A stretch of DNA of 64,000 nucleotides from CAVUAT01 sp963739545 (GTDB taxonomy: Bacteria > Actinomycetota > Thermoleophilia > Solirubrobacterales > 70-9): positions 1,426,001 through 1,490,000 of the forward strand of contig CAVUAT010000014.1 of NCBI GenBank assembly GCA_963739545.1, in the 5' to 3' direction. The notes beneath the pieces are model-generated. The model was not told the DNA's origin. It made no database searches and was given only the letters and a program-made list of their open reading frames with translations. Shown one piece after another: positions 1-8,645 of this stretch. How positions within the stretch are numbered: position 1 is the first letter of the stretch; each line of letters begins with the position of its first letter. Both the position numbers and the translations under genes were made by a program.

Positions 1-440
1 CGAACGGCGCGGCTCTCGTGCCAGCTGTCGGTCGCAGCAGCGGCCTGGCGCTTGCCGAGGCCCGGTAGCTCGCCGAACACCCCCTCGGGGTCCGCGGCGA
101 TCGCCTCGAGGACCGACTCCCCGTGGATCCGGCAGAGGGCGTCGGCGCGGACCTCGCCGATGTGGCGGAGCGAGGTCAGGTAGGCGATCTGCCCGGCGCG
201 GTCGACGGGGTCGAGCGGCAGCGCGTCCGCGGCGCGGAGCTGGTGACCGTAGCGGGCGTGCTCCTCCCAGCTCCCGTTGACCTGTGCGCGGTCGCCGGGC
301 GACAGGTGCCCGACCGGCCCGATGATCGCGACATCGTCTCCGGAGCCTTCGTCGAGCGCGTCGATGATCGAAAACGAGCCGTCATCGGACGCGAACAGGA
401 CGTGGCGCACCGTCACCGTCATGCTCTCCCGCTCGTCCAT
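1..440 (-). CDS. recD2: RecD2-like ATP-dependent DNA helicase, N-terminal part (runs off the window)
   Basis: Reading the minus strand from ATG at 440 gives about 146 residues with no stop before the window edge. The start matches the RecD2/RecD-like helicase N-terminus: a beta-rich OB-type segment with VTVRHVLFASDDGSFSII, then GPVGHLSPGDRAQVNGSWEEH, followed by a helical part with an HhH-like stretch (RHIGEVRADALCRIHG, then FGELPGLGKRQA). The helicase motor with its Walker motifs would lie outside the window. Family members are about 720-750 residues and act as 5'-3' DNA helicases outside the RecBCD complex. A second in-frame ATG at 422 could be the start. The family call is fairly sure from the N-terminal pattern, but the motor is not visible. 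Confidence 0.72.
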   Translation of the reverse strand, partial: MDERESMTVTVRHVLFASDDGSFSIIDALDEGSGDDVAIIGPVGHLSPGDRAQVNGSWEEHARYGHQLRAADALPLDPVDRAGQIAYLTSLRHIGEVRADALCRIHGESVLEAIAADPEGVFGELPGLGKRQAAAATDSWHESRAV

Positions 441-496
441 TCCGGTCAGTCAACCACGGCACCCCGTCGACTCTCCCCGGGCTAAGGTCGGGCGGG

Positions 497-922
497 ATGT
501 GGATCCAGAAGACGATCCGGCTCGAGGCCCAGCCGCGCGGCTTTCACCTCGTGACCGCAGAAGTGCTCGACGCATTGCCCGAACTGCGGGGGATCTCGAC
601 CGGGATGCTGAACCTCCTGATCCAGCACACGTCGGCCTCGCTGGCGCTGAACGAGAATGCCTCGCCTGAAGTCCGACGCGACTTTCGCGCCTGGTTCGAC
701 CAGGCGGTCCCAGAGCGGGCGGGATATTGGACGCACACGCTCGAGGGCGACGACGACATGCCTGCCCACGTCAAGGCGGCCCTGCTCGGGCCGTCGCTGT
801 CGCTGCCGGTGAGCGACGGGCGGCCGGCCCTGGGGACGTGGCAGGGCATCTACCTGTGTGAGCACCGCGACCACGGTGGCGCCCGATCAGTCGTGGCCAC
901 GGCATGGGGCGAGGGTTCCTAG
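497..922 (+). CDS. YjbQ family protein (secondary thiamine-phosphate synthase-like, UPF0047)
   Basis: This 141-residue protein matches the YjbQ/UPF0047 family at full length. The family core is plain: LIQHTSASLALNENASPEV near residues 43-61, EGDDDMPAHVKAALLGPSL near 83-101, and a closing LGTWQGIYLCEHRDHGG. The family forms a trimeric beta barrel binding a metal through His residues. E. coli YjbQ has weak thiamine-phosphate synthase activity, but the physiological role is unsettled. The ATG follows a short gap after the divergent recD2-like gene, so the two may share a promoter region. The next gene begins 10 bp downstream on the same strand. Confidence 0.9.
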   Translation: MWIQKTIRLEAQPRGFHLVTAEVLDALPELRGISTGMLNLLIQHTSASLALNENASPEVRRDFRAWFDQAVPERAGYWTHTLEGDDDMPAHVKAALLGPSLSLPVSDGRPALGTWQGIYLCEHRDHGGARSVVATAWGEGS

Positions 923-932
923 ACTCGAGCCA

Positions 933-1985
933 GTGAGCGACAAGCCTTCAATTCCCCTCTCGGTCCTCGACCTCGCGATCGTCGCCGAGGGGTCGGGGCC
1001 GGCGGAGGCCCTTCGCAACTCGGTCGAGCTCACCCAGCACGCGGAGCGGCTCGGTTACCGGCGCCACTGGGTCGCAGAGCACCACAACATGCCGGGGATC
1101 GCGAGCTCGGCGCCGGCGGTTCTGGCCGCCGCGCTCGCCGCCGCGACTTCGACGATCCACGTCGGCTCGGGTGGCGTGATGCTGCCGAACCACGCGCCTC
1201 TGGTCGTCGCCGAGCAGTTCGGCACGCTCGTCGGGCTGCATCCGGGCCGCATCGACCTCGGGATCGGGCGGGCACCCGGCACCGATCAGATCACGGCGTC
1301 TGCGCTGCGACGCTCCTCCGACCCGCTCTCGGTCGAGGACTTCCCCCAGGCGCTCGGCGAGCTGATGGGTTTCTTCGACGAATCCTTCTATCCCGAGGGC
1401 CATCCCTATCGCGAGATCACCGCCGTGCCCGGACAGGGGATGCGGCCCGAGATCTGGCTGCTGGGCTCGAGCGACTACAGCGCCCAGGCCGCCGGCGTGC
1501 TCGGCCTGCCGTTCTCGTTCGCCCACCACTTCAGCCCGCGCAACACCGTCCCCGCGATGCAGATCTACCGCGAGAGCTTCCGGCCCTCGAAGTGGCTCGA
1601 CGAGCCGCACTCGATGGTCGCCGCCGCGGCGATATGCGCTCCCGACGACGACGAGGCCCGCTACCTCGCGGGCCCGGCGCGGCTTTCGTTCGCACGCCTC
1701 CGCCAGGGCCGCCCGAGCCGCTTCCCGACGCCCGAGGACGCCGCGAACCACAAGTTCTCGGCGCAGGAGGACGCAGCGGTCAAGACCGTCTCGGGCTCGG
1801 CCGTGATCGGCGGCCCCGACAAGGTGCGCGAAGGGCTGCTCGAGCTGGTCGAGCGCACGGGCGCCGACGAGTTGATGCTGACGACGATGGTCCACTCCCA
1901 GGCCGACCGCCTCCGCTCCTACGAGCTGATCGCCGACGCGATGCGGCTCGAGGCACCCGCACCTATCGAGCCGGCCACCGCGTAG
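933..1985 (+). CDS. LLM-class flavin-dependent oxidoreductase
   Basis: A 350-residue luciferase-like monooxygenase family protein. It carries the MsnO8-type signature RHWVAEHHNMPGIASSAP at residues 44-61, then GGVMLPNHAPLVVAEQF and the FMN/F420-site stretch HPGRIDLGIGRAPGTD. The reading frame could extend upstream to 858, but that part overlaps yjbQ; the GTG at 933 sits at the start of similarity (PLSVLDLAIVAEG). Members of this subgroup are FMN- or F420-dependent oxidoreductases of unknown substrate. It lies 10 bp after yjbQ, suggesting cotranscription. No partner flavin reductase is visible nearby. Confidence 0.88.
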   Translation: MSDKPSIPLSVLDLAIVAEGSGPAEALRNSVELTQHAERLGYRRHWVAEHHNMPGIASSAPAVLAAALAAATSTIHVGSGGVMLPNHAPLVVAEQFGTLVGLHPGRIDLGIGRAPGTDQITASALRRSSDPLSVEDFPQALGELMGFFDESFYPEGHPYREITAVPGQGMRPEIWLLGSSDYSAQAAGVLGLPFSFAHHFSPRNTVPAMQIYRESFRPSKWLDEPHSMVAAAAICAPDDDEARYLAGPARLSFARLRQGRPSRFPTPEDAANHKFSAQEDAAVKTVSGSAVIGGPDKVREGLLELVERTGADELMLTTMVHSQADRLRSYELIADAMRLEAPAPIEPATA

Positions 1986-1995
1986 GCGGCACGTC

Positions 1996-2007
1996 CTTAC
2001 GCGTAAG
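1996..2007. promoter_or_regulatory. Perfect 12-bp palindrome upstream of padR
   Basis: CTTACGCGTAAG is its own reverse complement and ends 22 bp before the GTG of the PadR-type regulator. PadR proteins are dimeric winged-helix repressors that commonly regulate themselves through a palindrome in their promoter, so this is a candidate autoregulatory operator. The classic PadR half-site (ATGT/ACAT) is not present, so the assignment rests on position and symmetry only. Confidence 0.4.
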
Positions 2008-2029
2008 TAGGCGCGTAGACTCGCGGGCG

Positions 2030-2509
2030 GTGGCCAGCGAGCCGAAAGGCGGCAAAGAGCGCAGGGTCGCCGAGGCAGTGGCCGAGGCGGCAAAGGCGGC
2101 CGAGGCGGCGGCGACGCCCGGCAAGCGCGGCGGCGCGAAGCGCGGCGGCCGGCCCTCTGACGCGCTCGGGGGCGACATCCGCCGCCGGGACATCTTCCCG
2201 CTGCTCGTGCTGCACCTGGTCAGTTCAGAGCCGACCTACGGCAATCGCCTGATCGAGGCGATCGAGGAGATGACCCAGGGCGTGATCTCGGTCAACCCGA
2301 ACACGATGTACCCGCTGCTTCGCACGATGGAGAAGGACGGGCTGATCGAGGGCCAGTGGGAGCTGCCCGACCGCCGCACCCGCCGCTACTACTCGATCAC
2401 CCCGGCGGGCAAGCGCGAGTACAAGCGCCTCGTGGAAGAGGTCGAGCCCTTCCTCGACTCGGTGATCCGCTCGATGACCCTGATCAAGCGCGAGGTGTAC
2501 GGGGACTAG
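2030..2509 (+). CDS. PadR family transcriptional regulator
   Basis: A 159-residue protein starting at GTG. The first 45 residues are Ala/Lys/Arg-rich and probably disordered. The rest is a PadR winged helix: FPLLVLHLVSSEPTYGNRLIEAIE, then VNPNTMYPLLRTMEKDGLIEGQWE and the wing RRTRRYYSITPAGKREY, closed by a dimerisation helix. Members sense small ligands or stress and repress neighbouring genes. The frame is open far upstream, but that part lies inside the LLM gene. A perfect palindrome lies directly upstream. The stop overlaps the stop of the convergent GNAT gene in CTAG at 2506-2509. Confidence 0.9.
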   Translation: MASEPKGGKERRVAEAVAEAAKAAEAAATPGKRGGAKRGGRPSDALGGDIRRRDIFPLLVLHLVSSEPTYGNRLIEAIEEMTQGVISVNPNTMYPLLRTMEKDGLIEGQWELPDRRTRRYYSITPAGKREYKRLVEEVEPFLDSVIRSMTLIKREVYGD

Positions 2510-2982
2510 AGGTCGAGCTCGTAGTAGAGCATCGAGGGGCCGTCATCGCCGCCCTCGAAGTTGGTGAACCCCTTGCTCTCGTAGAGGCCGCGGGCCTCGG
2601 TGTCGGTCACGCTGGTGCCCAGACTGATGTTGATCGCATCCTGTGCGCGGGCCTCCTCGATCACGGCCTCGAGCATCGCCCGGCCGAAGCCGTCGCCCCG
2701 TCTCTCGGGGACCACGTACAGCTCGCCGAGATAGGCGTCGCGCGTCCGGCTGTAGAGCGACGGGTTGAATTGCAGATAGGCGAACCCAACCGGGTTCTCC
2801 GGGTCCTCGCCGGCCAGGAAGAAGACGCCCTCGCCCGAGGTGATCAGGTCCGGGATCCGTTCCAGCAACACCTCGTGGTCGGGCGTCTCCTCCTCGTACT
2901 CGTCGTTGAACTGCCGCAGCAGCCGGGCGAGGACGGGGGCGTTCTCCTCGGCCCCGCGACGGATAGTCGGCTTCGAACCCAT
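2506..2982 (-). CDS. GNAT family N-acetyltransferase
   Basis: A 158-residue protein with a single GNAT fold. Motif A is visible as YLGELYVVPERRGDGFGRAML, with the acetyl-CoA pyrophosphate-binding RRGDGFGRA loop, followed by a helix and the C-terminal LYESKGFTNFE motif B. The ATG at 2982 is preferred because the longer frame to 3069 would run over the ribosome site of the divergent fatty-acid oxidation gene. The substrate cannot be told from sequence. The stop is shared, tail to tail, with padR in CTAG. It starts 46 bp from the + strand dehydrogenase/hydratase gene, so the two promoters must be closely packed. Confidence 0.85.
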   Translation of the reverse strand: MGSKPTIRRGAEENAPVLARLLRQFNDEYEEETPDHEVLLERIPDLITSGEGVFFLAGEDPENPVGFAYLQFNPSLYSRTRDAYLGELYVVPERRGDGFGRAMLEAVIEEARAQDAINISLGTSVTDTEARGLYESKGFTNFEGGDDGPSMLYYELDL

Positions 2983-3028
2983 CCCGGTAGATTCTCGCTC
3001 CCCAACGACTTTCTGGAGGTTCCTCTTC

Positions 3029-5026
3029 ATGTTCGTCTCAAAGGCCGCCGTGCTCGGCGGAGGCACCATGGGTGGCGAGATCGCTCAGGTGATCGCAGCC
3101 GCCGACATCCCTGTCGTCGTCAAGGACATCAAGCAGGAGTTCGTCGACGCGGCCGTCGAGAAGTCACGCGAGGTGACGAAGTCCCAGCTCGACAAGCTCG
3201 TCTCGAAGGAGAAGCTGACCCAGGAGGCCGCAGACGCCCGCCTCGAAGAGGTGGTGGGATTGATCACCGGGGCCACCGACTACAGCGGCTTCGGCGACGT
3301 GGACATCGTGATCGAAGCCGTGCCCGAGAAGATGGAGATCAAGAAGGCCGTTTACAAGGAGATCGACGAGGCCACGCCCGGCCACGCGATTCTCGCCTCC
3401 AACACCTCTTCCCTGTCGATCACGGAAGTGGGCCGCGAGACGCTGCGTCCCCATCAGGTGGTGGGCCTCCACTTCTTCTGGCCCGCGTCGGTGATGCCGC
3501 TGGTCGAGATCATTGCCGGTGAGGACACCTCACGCGAGACCGTGACCACCGCGTACAACTTCGCCCAGACGATCCGCAAGCAGCCGATCACCTGCCGCGA
3601 GGTACCGGGCTTCGTGGTCAACCGCATCCTGACCTCAGCCGCCGGCGAGATCTGGCGCGTGCAGGAGGAGGCCGGCCTCTCGATCAAGAAGATCGACGAA
3701 GCGGTCACTTCCGCGAACGTCCTGCCGATGGGCCCGTTCTTCCTTGCCGACATGAGCGGCCTGGACACCGCGCTGCACACCGCCCAGCACATGCAAGACT
3801 CCTACGGCGATCGCTTCTACGTACATGAGGGCATGAAGAAGCTGGTTGCCGACGGCAAGCTGGGCGCCAAGACCGGCGGGGACGGTTTCTACAAGGAGGG
3901 GGAGCCTCAACTCGACGGAGAAGGCGAGCCCGACGCCGCCGAGCTGGGGGACCTGATCGCGCTCAAGGCCTTGGTGGAGGCGTGCAGCCTCCTGGAGGAG
4001 CGCGTTTCCAGCGTGCGCGAGATCGACCTCGGGATGATGGCCGGCGCCGGGCTCGACCCGCGCCGCGGCCTGTTCCCGCCGTTTTGGAAGGCGGACCTCG
4101 ACGGCCTCGACGTGATGTTGGAGAAGCTGGAGAAGCACGCCGAGAGCCACGGCGAGCGCTTCACGCCACCGACGGTCCTGCGGCGCCTGGTCGCCCAGGG
4201 CCGCCTCGGCCTCAAGTCGGGCCACGGCTTCTACGCCTACCCGCAGGCGGAGGGCGAGGGCACCATCAAGCTCCAAAAACGCGACGACGGCGTCGCGATC
4301 GCCTGGCTCGCCAACCCGCCGATGAACGCGATCTCGCCTCAGGTGATCGGGGACCTCGGAGCGGTCTGGGAGCAGGTCAAGGCCGACGATGACATCAAGG
4401 CGATGGTCATCTACTCGTCTATCCCGGTGGTCTTCTCGGCGGGCGCGGACATCAAGGCGTTCGCCAAGGTGGACAGCCCCGAGAAGGGCGTCAAGCTGAT
4501 CGACGACGGCCACGCTTTGCTCAAAGAGCTCGGCGAGAACCGCGTCTCGACGATCGCAGCGGTCAACGCCGTCGCCTACGGCGGGGGCTGCGAGCTCTCG
4601 ATGGCGTGTGATTTCCGGGTCGCCGCCGAGTCGGCCGTGTTCGGCCAACCCGAGATCAACCTGGGGATCATCCCCGGCTTTGGCGGCACCCAGCGCCTTC
4701 CGCGCCTGGTCGGCCAGTCGAAGGCGCTGGAGATGAACCTGACCGGTGACGCCGTGCTCGCTCCCGAGGCCCGCGCCTGGGGCCTCGCCGACGACGTGGT
4801 CCCCGACGAGCAGCTGCTCGACGTGGCGATCTCGTGGGCGAAGAAGCTCGCCGGGCAGGCCCCGATGGCCGTTGAGGAAATCAAGCAGCGCTCGAACAAG
4901 GGAGATCTCGACGAGGGGATCACGGCCGAGAAGGAAGGGTTCGCGAAGGTGTTCCAGTCAGAAGACGGCAAGGAGGGCATCTCCGCCTTCCTCGGTAAGC
5001 GGTCTCCCCGATGGAGCGGCAAGTAG
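3029..5026 (+). CDS. Bifunctional 3-hydroxyacyl-CoA dehydrogenase / enoyl-CoA hydratase, dehydrogenase-first order
   Basis: A 665-residue beta-oxidation enzyme. Residues 1-185 are an NAD-binding Rossmann fold (VLGGGTMGGEIAQ at 8-20) with catalytic HFFWPA near 147. Then come two C-terminal dehydrogenase domains (FVVNRIL near 193 and a second copy to about 410). Residues 420-665 form a crotonase fold with oxyanion-hole sequence SAGADIKAFA near 470 and both catalytic glutamates (GGGCELSMACD and GQPEINLGIIPGFGGTQRL). FadB/FadJ carry these modules in the opposite order; this order is known from archaeal and some actinobacterial enzymes. It should hydrate trans-2-enoyl-CoA and oxidise the hydroxyacyl-CoA in the cytosol. 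GGAGG at 3015-3019 fixes the ATG. The last 16 bp overlap the sirtuin gene. Confidence 0.92.
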   Translation: MFVSKAAVLGGGTMGGEIAQVIAAADIPVVVKDIKQEFVDAAVEKSREVTKSQLDKLVSKEKLTQEAADARLEEVVGLITGATDYSGFGDVDIVIEAVPEKMEIKKAVYKEIDEATPGHAILASNTSSLSITEVGRETLRPHQVVGLHFFWPASVMPLVEIIAGEDTSRETVTTAYNFAQTIRKQPITCREVPGFVVNRILTSAAGEIWRVQEEAGLSIKKIDEAVTSANVLPMGPFFLADMSGLDTALHTAQHMQDSYGDRFYVHEGMKKLVADGKLGAKTGGDGFYKEGEPQLDGEGEPDAAELGDLIALKALVEACSLLEERVSSVREIDLGMMAGAGLDPRRGLFPPFWKADLDGLDVMLEKLEKHAESHGERFTPPTVLRRLVAQGRLGLKSGHGFYAYPQAEGEGTIKLQKRDDGVAIAWLANPPMNAISPQVIGDLGAVWEQVKADDDIKAMVIYSSIPVVFSAGADIKAFAKVDSPEKGVKLIDDGHALLKELGENRVSTIAAVNAVAYGGGCELSMACDFRVAAESAVFGQPEINLGIIPGFGGTQRLPRLVGQSKALEMNLTGDAVLAPEARAWGLADDVVPDEQLLDVAISWAKKLAGQAPMAVEEIKQRSNKGDLDEGITAEKEGFAKVFQSEDGKEGISAFLGKRSPRWSGK

Positions 5027-5778
5027 TCACGACGCAAGCGGCGCGGCTCGCGGAGCTGATCCGCGAGTCGAGCTGCACGGTCGCTCTGACGGGGGCCGGC
5101 ATTTCGGTGCCGTCGGGCATTCCGGATTTCAGGAGTCCGGGCACTGGGCTCTGGGAGAACGTCGACCCGATGGAGGTCGCGCACATCGATGCGTTCAAGC
5201 GCGACCCGGCCCGGTTTTGGAGCTTCTACCGGCCTCGGCTGCAGGGGCTCGGCGGGGTCGACCCGAATCCGGCGCACGAGGCGCTCGCCGAGCTCGAGCG
5301 GCTGGGGCTGCTCGACGGGGTGATTACGCAGAACATCGACACGCTGCACACGCGCGCGGGCTCGCAGCGGGTGGTCGAGGTGCACGGCTCGATCCGCACC
5401 GCGAGCTGCCAGGTCTGCGAGGCGACCTACGCGCTGGCTGACCTCGAGGCGATCTTCGACGACGAGGGCGTGGCGGTCTGCCGCGCCTGCGCGAGCCTCG
5501 TCAAGCCCGACGTCGTCCTGTTCGGCGAGTTTCTCCCGCCCGCCGCGATGGCCGAGGCCGAGGCGCTGGCCGCGCGCGCAGAGCTCCTGCTGTGCGTGGG
5601 CTCGTCGCTGGAGGTCTATCCCGTCGCGGGGCTTCCCTCGTTGACGATGGCGAACGGCGGGAAGCTGGCGATCGTCACGCAGGGCCCGACCCCATTCGAC
5701 GGCGATGTCGCGCTGCGGCTCGACGGGGACGTGGTCGCAGAGCTCGACGCCGTGATGCACGGCGTGTCAGCCGAGTAG
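5011..5778 (+). CDS. NAD-dependent protein deacylase, sirtuin (Sir2/CobB) family
   Basis: A 255-residue single-domain sirtuin. The NAD-binding signatures are present: TGAGISVPSGIPDFRSPG at residues 27-44, TQNIDTLHTRAGS near 108-120 and the catalytic VHGS. Zinc ligands are the pairs CQVC and CRAC. SLVKPDVVLFGEFLP is typical of bacterial CobB-like enzymes. It removes acyl groups from lysines using NAD. The ATG lies inside the end of the upstream beta-oxidation gene (16-bp overlap), indicating translational coupling. CobB-type sirtuins activate acyl-CoA synthetases by deacylation, so a link to acyl-CoA metabolism is reasonable but inferred. Confidence 0.92.
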   Translation: MERQVVTTQAARLAELIRESSCTVALTGAGISVPSGIPDFRSPGTGLWENVDPMEVAHIDAFKRDPARFWSFYRPRLQGLGGVDPNPAHEALAELERLGLLDGVITQNIDTLHTRAGSQRVVEVHGSIRTASCQVCEATYALADLEAIFDDEGVAVCRACASLVKPDVVLFGEFLPPAAMAEAEALAARAELLLCVGSSLEVYPVAGLPSLTMANGGKLAIVTQGPTPFDGDVALRLDGDVVAELDAVMHGVSAE

Positions 5779-5863
5779 GGTAAAGCGCGACCAGGCAGGT
5801 GCCGATGGCCCGTGCAGGGGCGCAACCTTCGCCCTGGATACGGGATCTACAAGGAGACGCACC

Positions 5864-7504
5864 TTGGCTGGACCTCGCGCGACAACCGACCTGTTCTCCT
5901 TGCCCCGGCTGATCGCCGTCGGCGCAGCGGCCCTGTTCGCGATCTGGCTGGCGGGGCCGGCCGAGGCGGTGGCCGCCAAGTGCGGCGGGCGCAAGGCCGG
6001 CATCGTCGGCACCAACGGCAACGACGTGATCAAGACCGGCAAGGGCGGCGTCCAGGTGATCCACGGCCTCGGCGGCGACGACACGATCGTCTCCAAGCGC
6101 AACAAGGACATCGTCTGCGGAGGCTCCGGCAACGACCGCCTCAGCGCGGGCACCGGCCGCGACAAGGTCTACGGCGGCTCGGGCAACGACTTCATCGACG
6201 AGGGCCCGGGCTCGGGAAAGGCCTGGGCCGGCGGCGGCGCTGACGTGATGATCGGCGGGGGAGGGGGCGACCGCTTCCGCGGCGGCGCCGGCGACGATCG
6301 CCTCTTCGGCGAGATCCAGGACGACAAGCTCTTCGGCGACGGCGGCAACGACCTGCTCGTCGGCGGCCAGGGAATCGACCGGCTGCAGGCGGGAGCCGGC
6401 GATGACTGGATCCGCGGCGACACCAACCAGGACAAGTACTACGGCGACGCCGGCACCGACACGATCAGCTACGCAACCGCGACGCCCCCCGGGCCTCGGC
6501 CCGGCCAGGACGGCGTGACCGTCGACCTGAGCAGCGGCTACGCGCTCGGCGACGACTCCCAGGAGGGCACCGTCTCGGGCGTCGAGAACGTGATCGGCTC
6601 CGCCTTCGAGGACTCCCTGACCGGCAACGGCGCAGGATTCGTGCGCGGCAATGGTGGCGGGGATTCCTGCGCCGGGTTCGCGACGACCTCGTGCGGCGCC
6701 GTCGGGGCCGCTCCCGTGGCGTTTGTAGCCGACGGCGACGGCCCCGACCCCGGCGTGATGGTGATCGGTGGCGCCGGTAGCGACAACCTCACGATCTCCA
6801 AGACCGGCAGCTCGATCCAGGTCGCGGGCACCGCTGTCGGAGCCGGCCAGGGCTGCGTGGCCTCGGGCGGCGGCGTCAGCTGCGCAACGGGCGGATCGGA
6901 GTTCGGCTACATCCTTCTCTGGGGCTCGACCGGCAACGACACCCTCAACGTCGGCGGCGGCCTGTCGGCCACCACCGGCGTCAAGGGTGACGGCGGGCCG
7001 GGCGACGACATCCTCTCCGGCGGCCCCGCCGGAGACACCCTCTTCCCGGGCGAGAGCGGCTCGGACCGCCTCATCGGCGGCGGCGGTGACGACGCCCTCG
7101 CCGGGCGACCGGGCGGCGGCGACCTTCTCGTCGGCGGCCCGGGCAACGACAACCTCGCGACCGACGACGCGTGCGCCGGGCACACCTATGTGGGCGGGGG
7201 CGGGGGCGCCGATGTCGCCGGGTTCGCCCAAGCAGGTTCCGGCGCGGGAGTCCGCGCCAGCCTCGGCGGCACCGCCATCCGTCTCGGAGCGGGCGCGTGC
7301 ACCCCGACCAGGGTGGGCGGCGACCTCGAGGTCCTCGAGGGCACGCGCAACAGCGACACCCTCTACGGCAACGGCGGCTTCGACCTCGTCATCGGCCGAG
7401 AGGGCAACGACTTCCTCGACGGCCGCGCCGGCCGCGACGAGCTCCGCGGCGATGGCGGCAACGACCGCTGCCCCGACGGATCGGCGATCAAGATCAGCTG
7501 CTGA
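5864..7504 (+). CDS. Secreted RTX-like (hemolysin-type) calcium-binding repeat protein
   Basis: A 546-residue protein starting at TTG behind AAGGAG (5851-5856). Residues 15-35 are a hydrophobic signal segment ending at about AEAVAA. The remainder is built of Gly/Asp-rich nonapeptide-like repeats of the type GGxGNDxLxG (for example GGSGNDRLSAG, GGGGDRFRGGAGDDRLFG, GGPGNDNLATDD), interrupted near residues 200-340 by a less repetitive section. Such repeats form Ca-filled parallel beta rolls. No enzymatic domain and no type I secretion genes are visible, so this is probably a Sec-exported surface or matrix protein rather than a toxin. Several cysteines are present, unusual for RTX proteins of proteobacteria. 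Confidence 0.85.
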   Translation: MAGPRATTDLFSLPRLIAVGAAALFAIWLAGPAEAVAAKCGGRKAGIVGTNGNDVIKTGKGGVQVIHGLGGDDTIVSKRNKDIVCGGSGNDRLSAGTGRDKVYGGSGNDFIDEGPGSGKAWAGGGADVMIGGGGGDRFRGGAGDDRLFGEIQDDKLFGDGGNDLLVGGQGIDRLQAGAGDDWIRGDTNQDKYYGDAGTDTISYATATPPGPRPGQDGVTVDLSSGYALGDDSQEGTVSGVENVIGSAFEDSLTGNGAGFVRGNGGGDSCAGFATTSCGAVGAAPVAFVADGDGPDPGVMVIGGAGSDNLTISKTGSSIQVAGTAVGAGQGCVASGGGVSCATGGSEFGYILLWGSTGNDTLNVGGGLSATTGVKGDGGPGDDILSGGPAGDTLFPGESGSDRLIGGGGDDALAGRPGGGDLLVGGPGNDNLATDDACAGHTYVGGGGGADVAGFAQAGSGAGVRASLGGTAIRLGAGACTPTRVGGDLEVLEGTRNSDTLYGNGGFDLVIGREGNDFLDGRAGRDELRGDGGNDRCPDGSAIKISC

Positions 7505-7558
7505 TCACCTGAGCTGCCGGGAACGGCCAGTCTGCGTGCGCGCCGCGGGGCCTGAGGC

Positions 7559-8572
7559 CTACTCCTCTTCATCCGCCACCAGAGGCTGGAGGGCGGGCAG
7601 GATCCGCTCTGCGATCGCGGCGTGGCCGTCCGAGTCGGGGTGGAGCGTCCCAGTGAAGCCGGATCCCGCGCGGAACAGCGAGTCGTCGAGCCTCGCGACC
7701 CAACGCGCCTCGCGCCTCGCGCAGACGCCGTGGCCGGCGAAAGCCTCGTCCACCCCGTCCACCAACGTCCAGCCGAGCTCCTCCGCCGATTCGCGCAGCT
7801 GCTCGTTCAGCGGCCTCAGCAGCTCCGTCCGGGCCCACTCGAACTCGCGCCCGCTGATCGCGCCGAAGGAGCACGGGCGCCCTTCGGCTCCGCCGGTGAC
7901 GTCGAAGTACTCGACGAGCAGTATGCGCTCGCGGGGGATCTCCTCGGGCACCGCTGCGTCCAGCCGGCGGTAGCCCTCCGCCAGCTGCTCGATGGAGGCC
8001 GGCACCGACTCCCTCATCCGCTCGAGAGCGTCGAACTGGCGGCGCAGCGGCAGCTCGGGGTCGAATCGCTTCTCCTCGCAGGGCTCGACGAGCTGGCAGA
8101 AGAGCACGACCTTCGAGAAGCCAACGTCATTTGCCCCGACGCTGACGATGACGGCGTCAATCGTGCGGCCCTCGGCCACGTTGACGAGGTTCTCGACCTG
8201 CGGCTTCAACAGCTCGTCGCCCTGCGGCTCGATCCCCTTGTAGGGACCGAGGACGCCGACGTCGATCTGCGCGCCCGAACATGCGAACGAGACGAAGCGG
8301 TCGGCGGCCTCCGTCCCCAATGCCTCGATCGCAGCGATCGCCTGGCCCGAGCGCATCGAGCGGTGGCAGCGGCGGCTCTGCCAGGGCACCGGGTTGCGGC
8401 CGTCTGGGTTTCCCTCGCCCGAGGCGACCGAATCCCCGAGCGAAACGACGAGACGATCGCCGGCCGGATCGGGATCGGCGTCGCCGTCGTCCGAGGAGCC
8501 GCAGCCGAGCATCGTGATCGTCACGACAAGCAGCGCTGCCGCCGGGACGCGCGCGTGGGCTCTCGGGCTCAC
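7559..8572 (-). CDS. SGNH/GDSL-type hydrolase lipoprotein
   Basis: A 337-residue protein with a lipoprotein signal: hydrophobic segment 10-20 followed by lipobox TMLGC (Cys24), then a Ser/Asp-rich linker. The SGNH blocks follow: block I LVVSLGDSVASGEGNP (catalytic Ser near 48), block III SVGANDVGFS and block V LHPDSDGHAAIA (Asp and His). The family contains secreted esterases and lipases such as Streptomyces SCO-type GDSL lipases; the substrate is unknown. Cysteine pairs in the catalytic domain suggest disulfides outside the membrane. It is convergent with the RTX-like gene and divergent from the Vps62-like gene 73 bp away. Confidence 0.88.
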   Translation of the reverse strand: MSPRAHARVPAAALLVVTITMLGCGSSDDGDADPDPAGDRLVVSLGDSVASGEGNPDGRNPVPWQSRRCHRSMRSGQAIAAIEALGTEAADRFVSFACSGAQIDVGVLGPYKGIEPQGDELLKPQVENLVNVAEGRTIDAVIVSVGANDVGFSKVVLFCQLVEPCEEKRFDPELPLRRQFDALERMRESVPASIEQLAEGYRRLDAAVPEEIPRERILLVEYFDVTGGAEGRPCSFGAISGREFEWARTELLRPLNEQLRESAEELGWTLVDGVDEAFAGHGVCARREARWVARLDDSLFRAGSGFTGTLHPDSDGHAAIAERILPALQPLVADEEE

Positions 8573-8645
8573 GGCGTGACCCTACGCAGCCCCGGCTCCA
8601 GCCGCCAGGCGCTTGCCTGACGCCCCGGCCCTCTGAGAGGATCGG

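Noticed and set aside
5675..7231. 518-codon minus-strand frame opposite the RTX-like gene
   Set aside because: Its repetitive Val/Ala/Asp content is the mirror of the GGxGxD repeats; there is no start context or family match.
5864..7504. RTX toxin
   Set aside because: No toxin, lipase or protease domain and no type I secretion genes nearby; a Sec signal is present instead.
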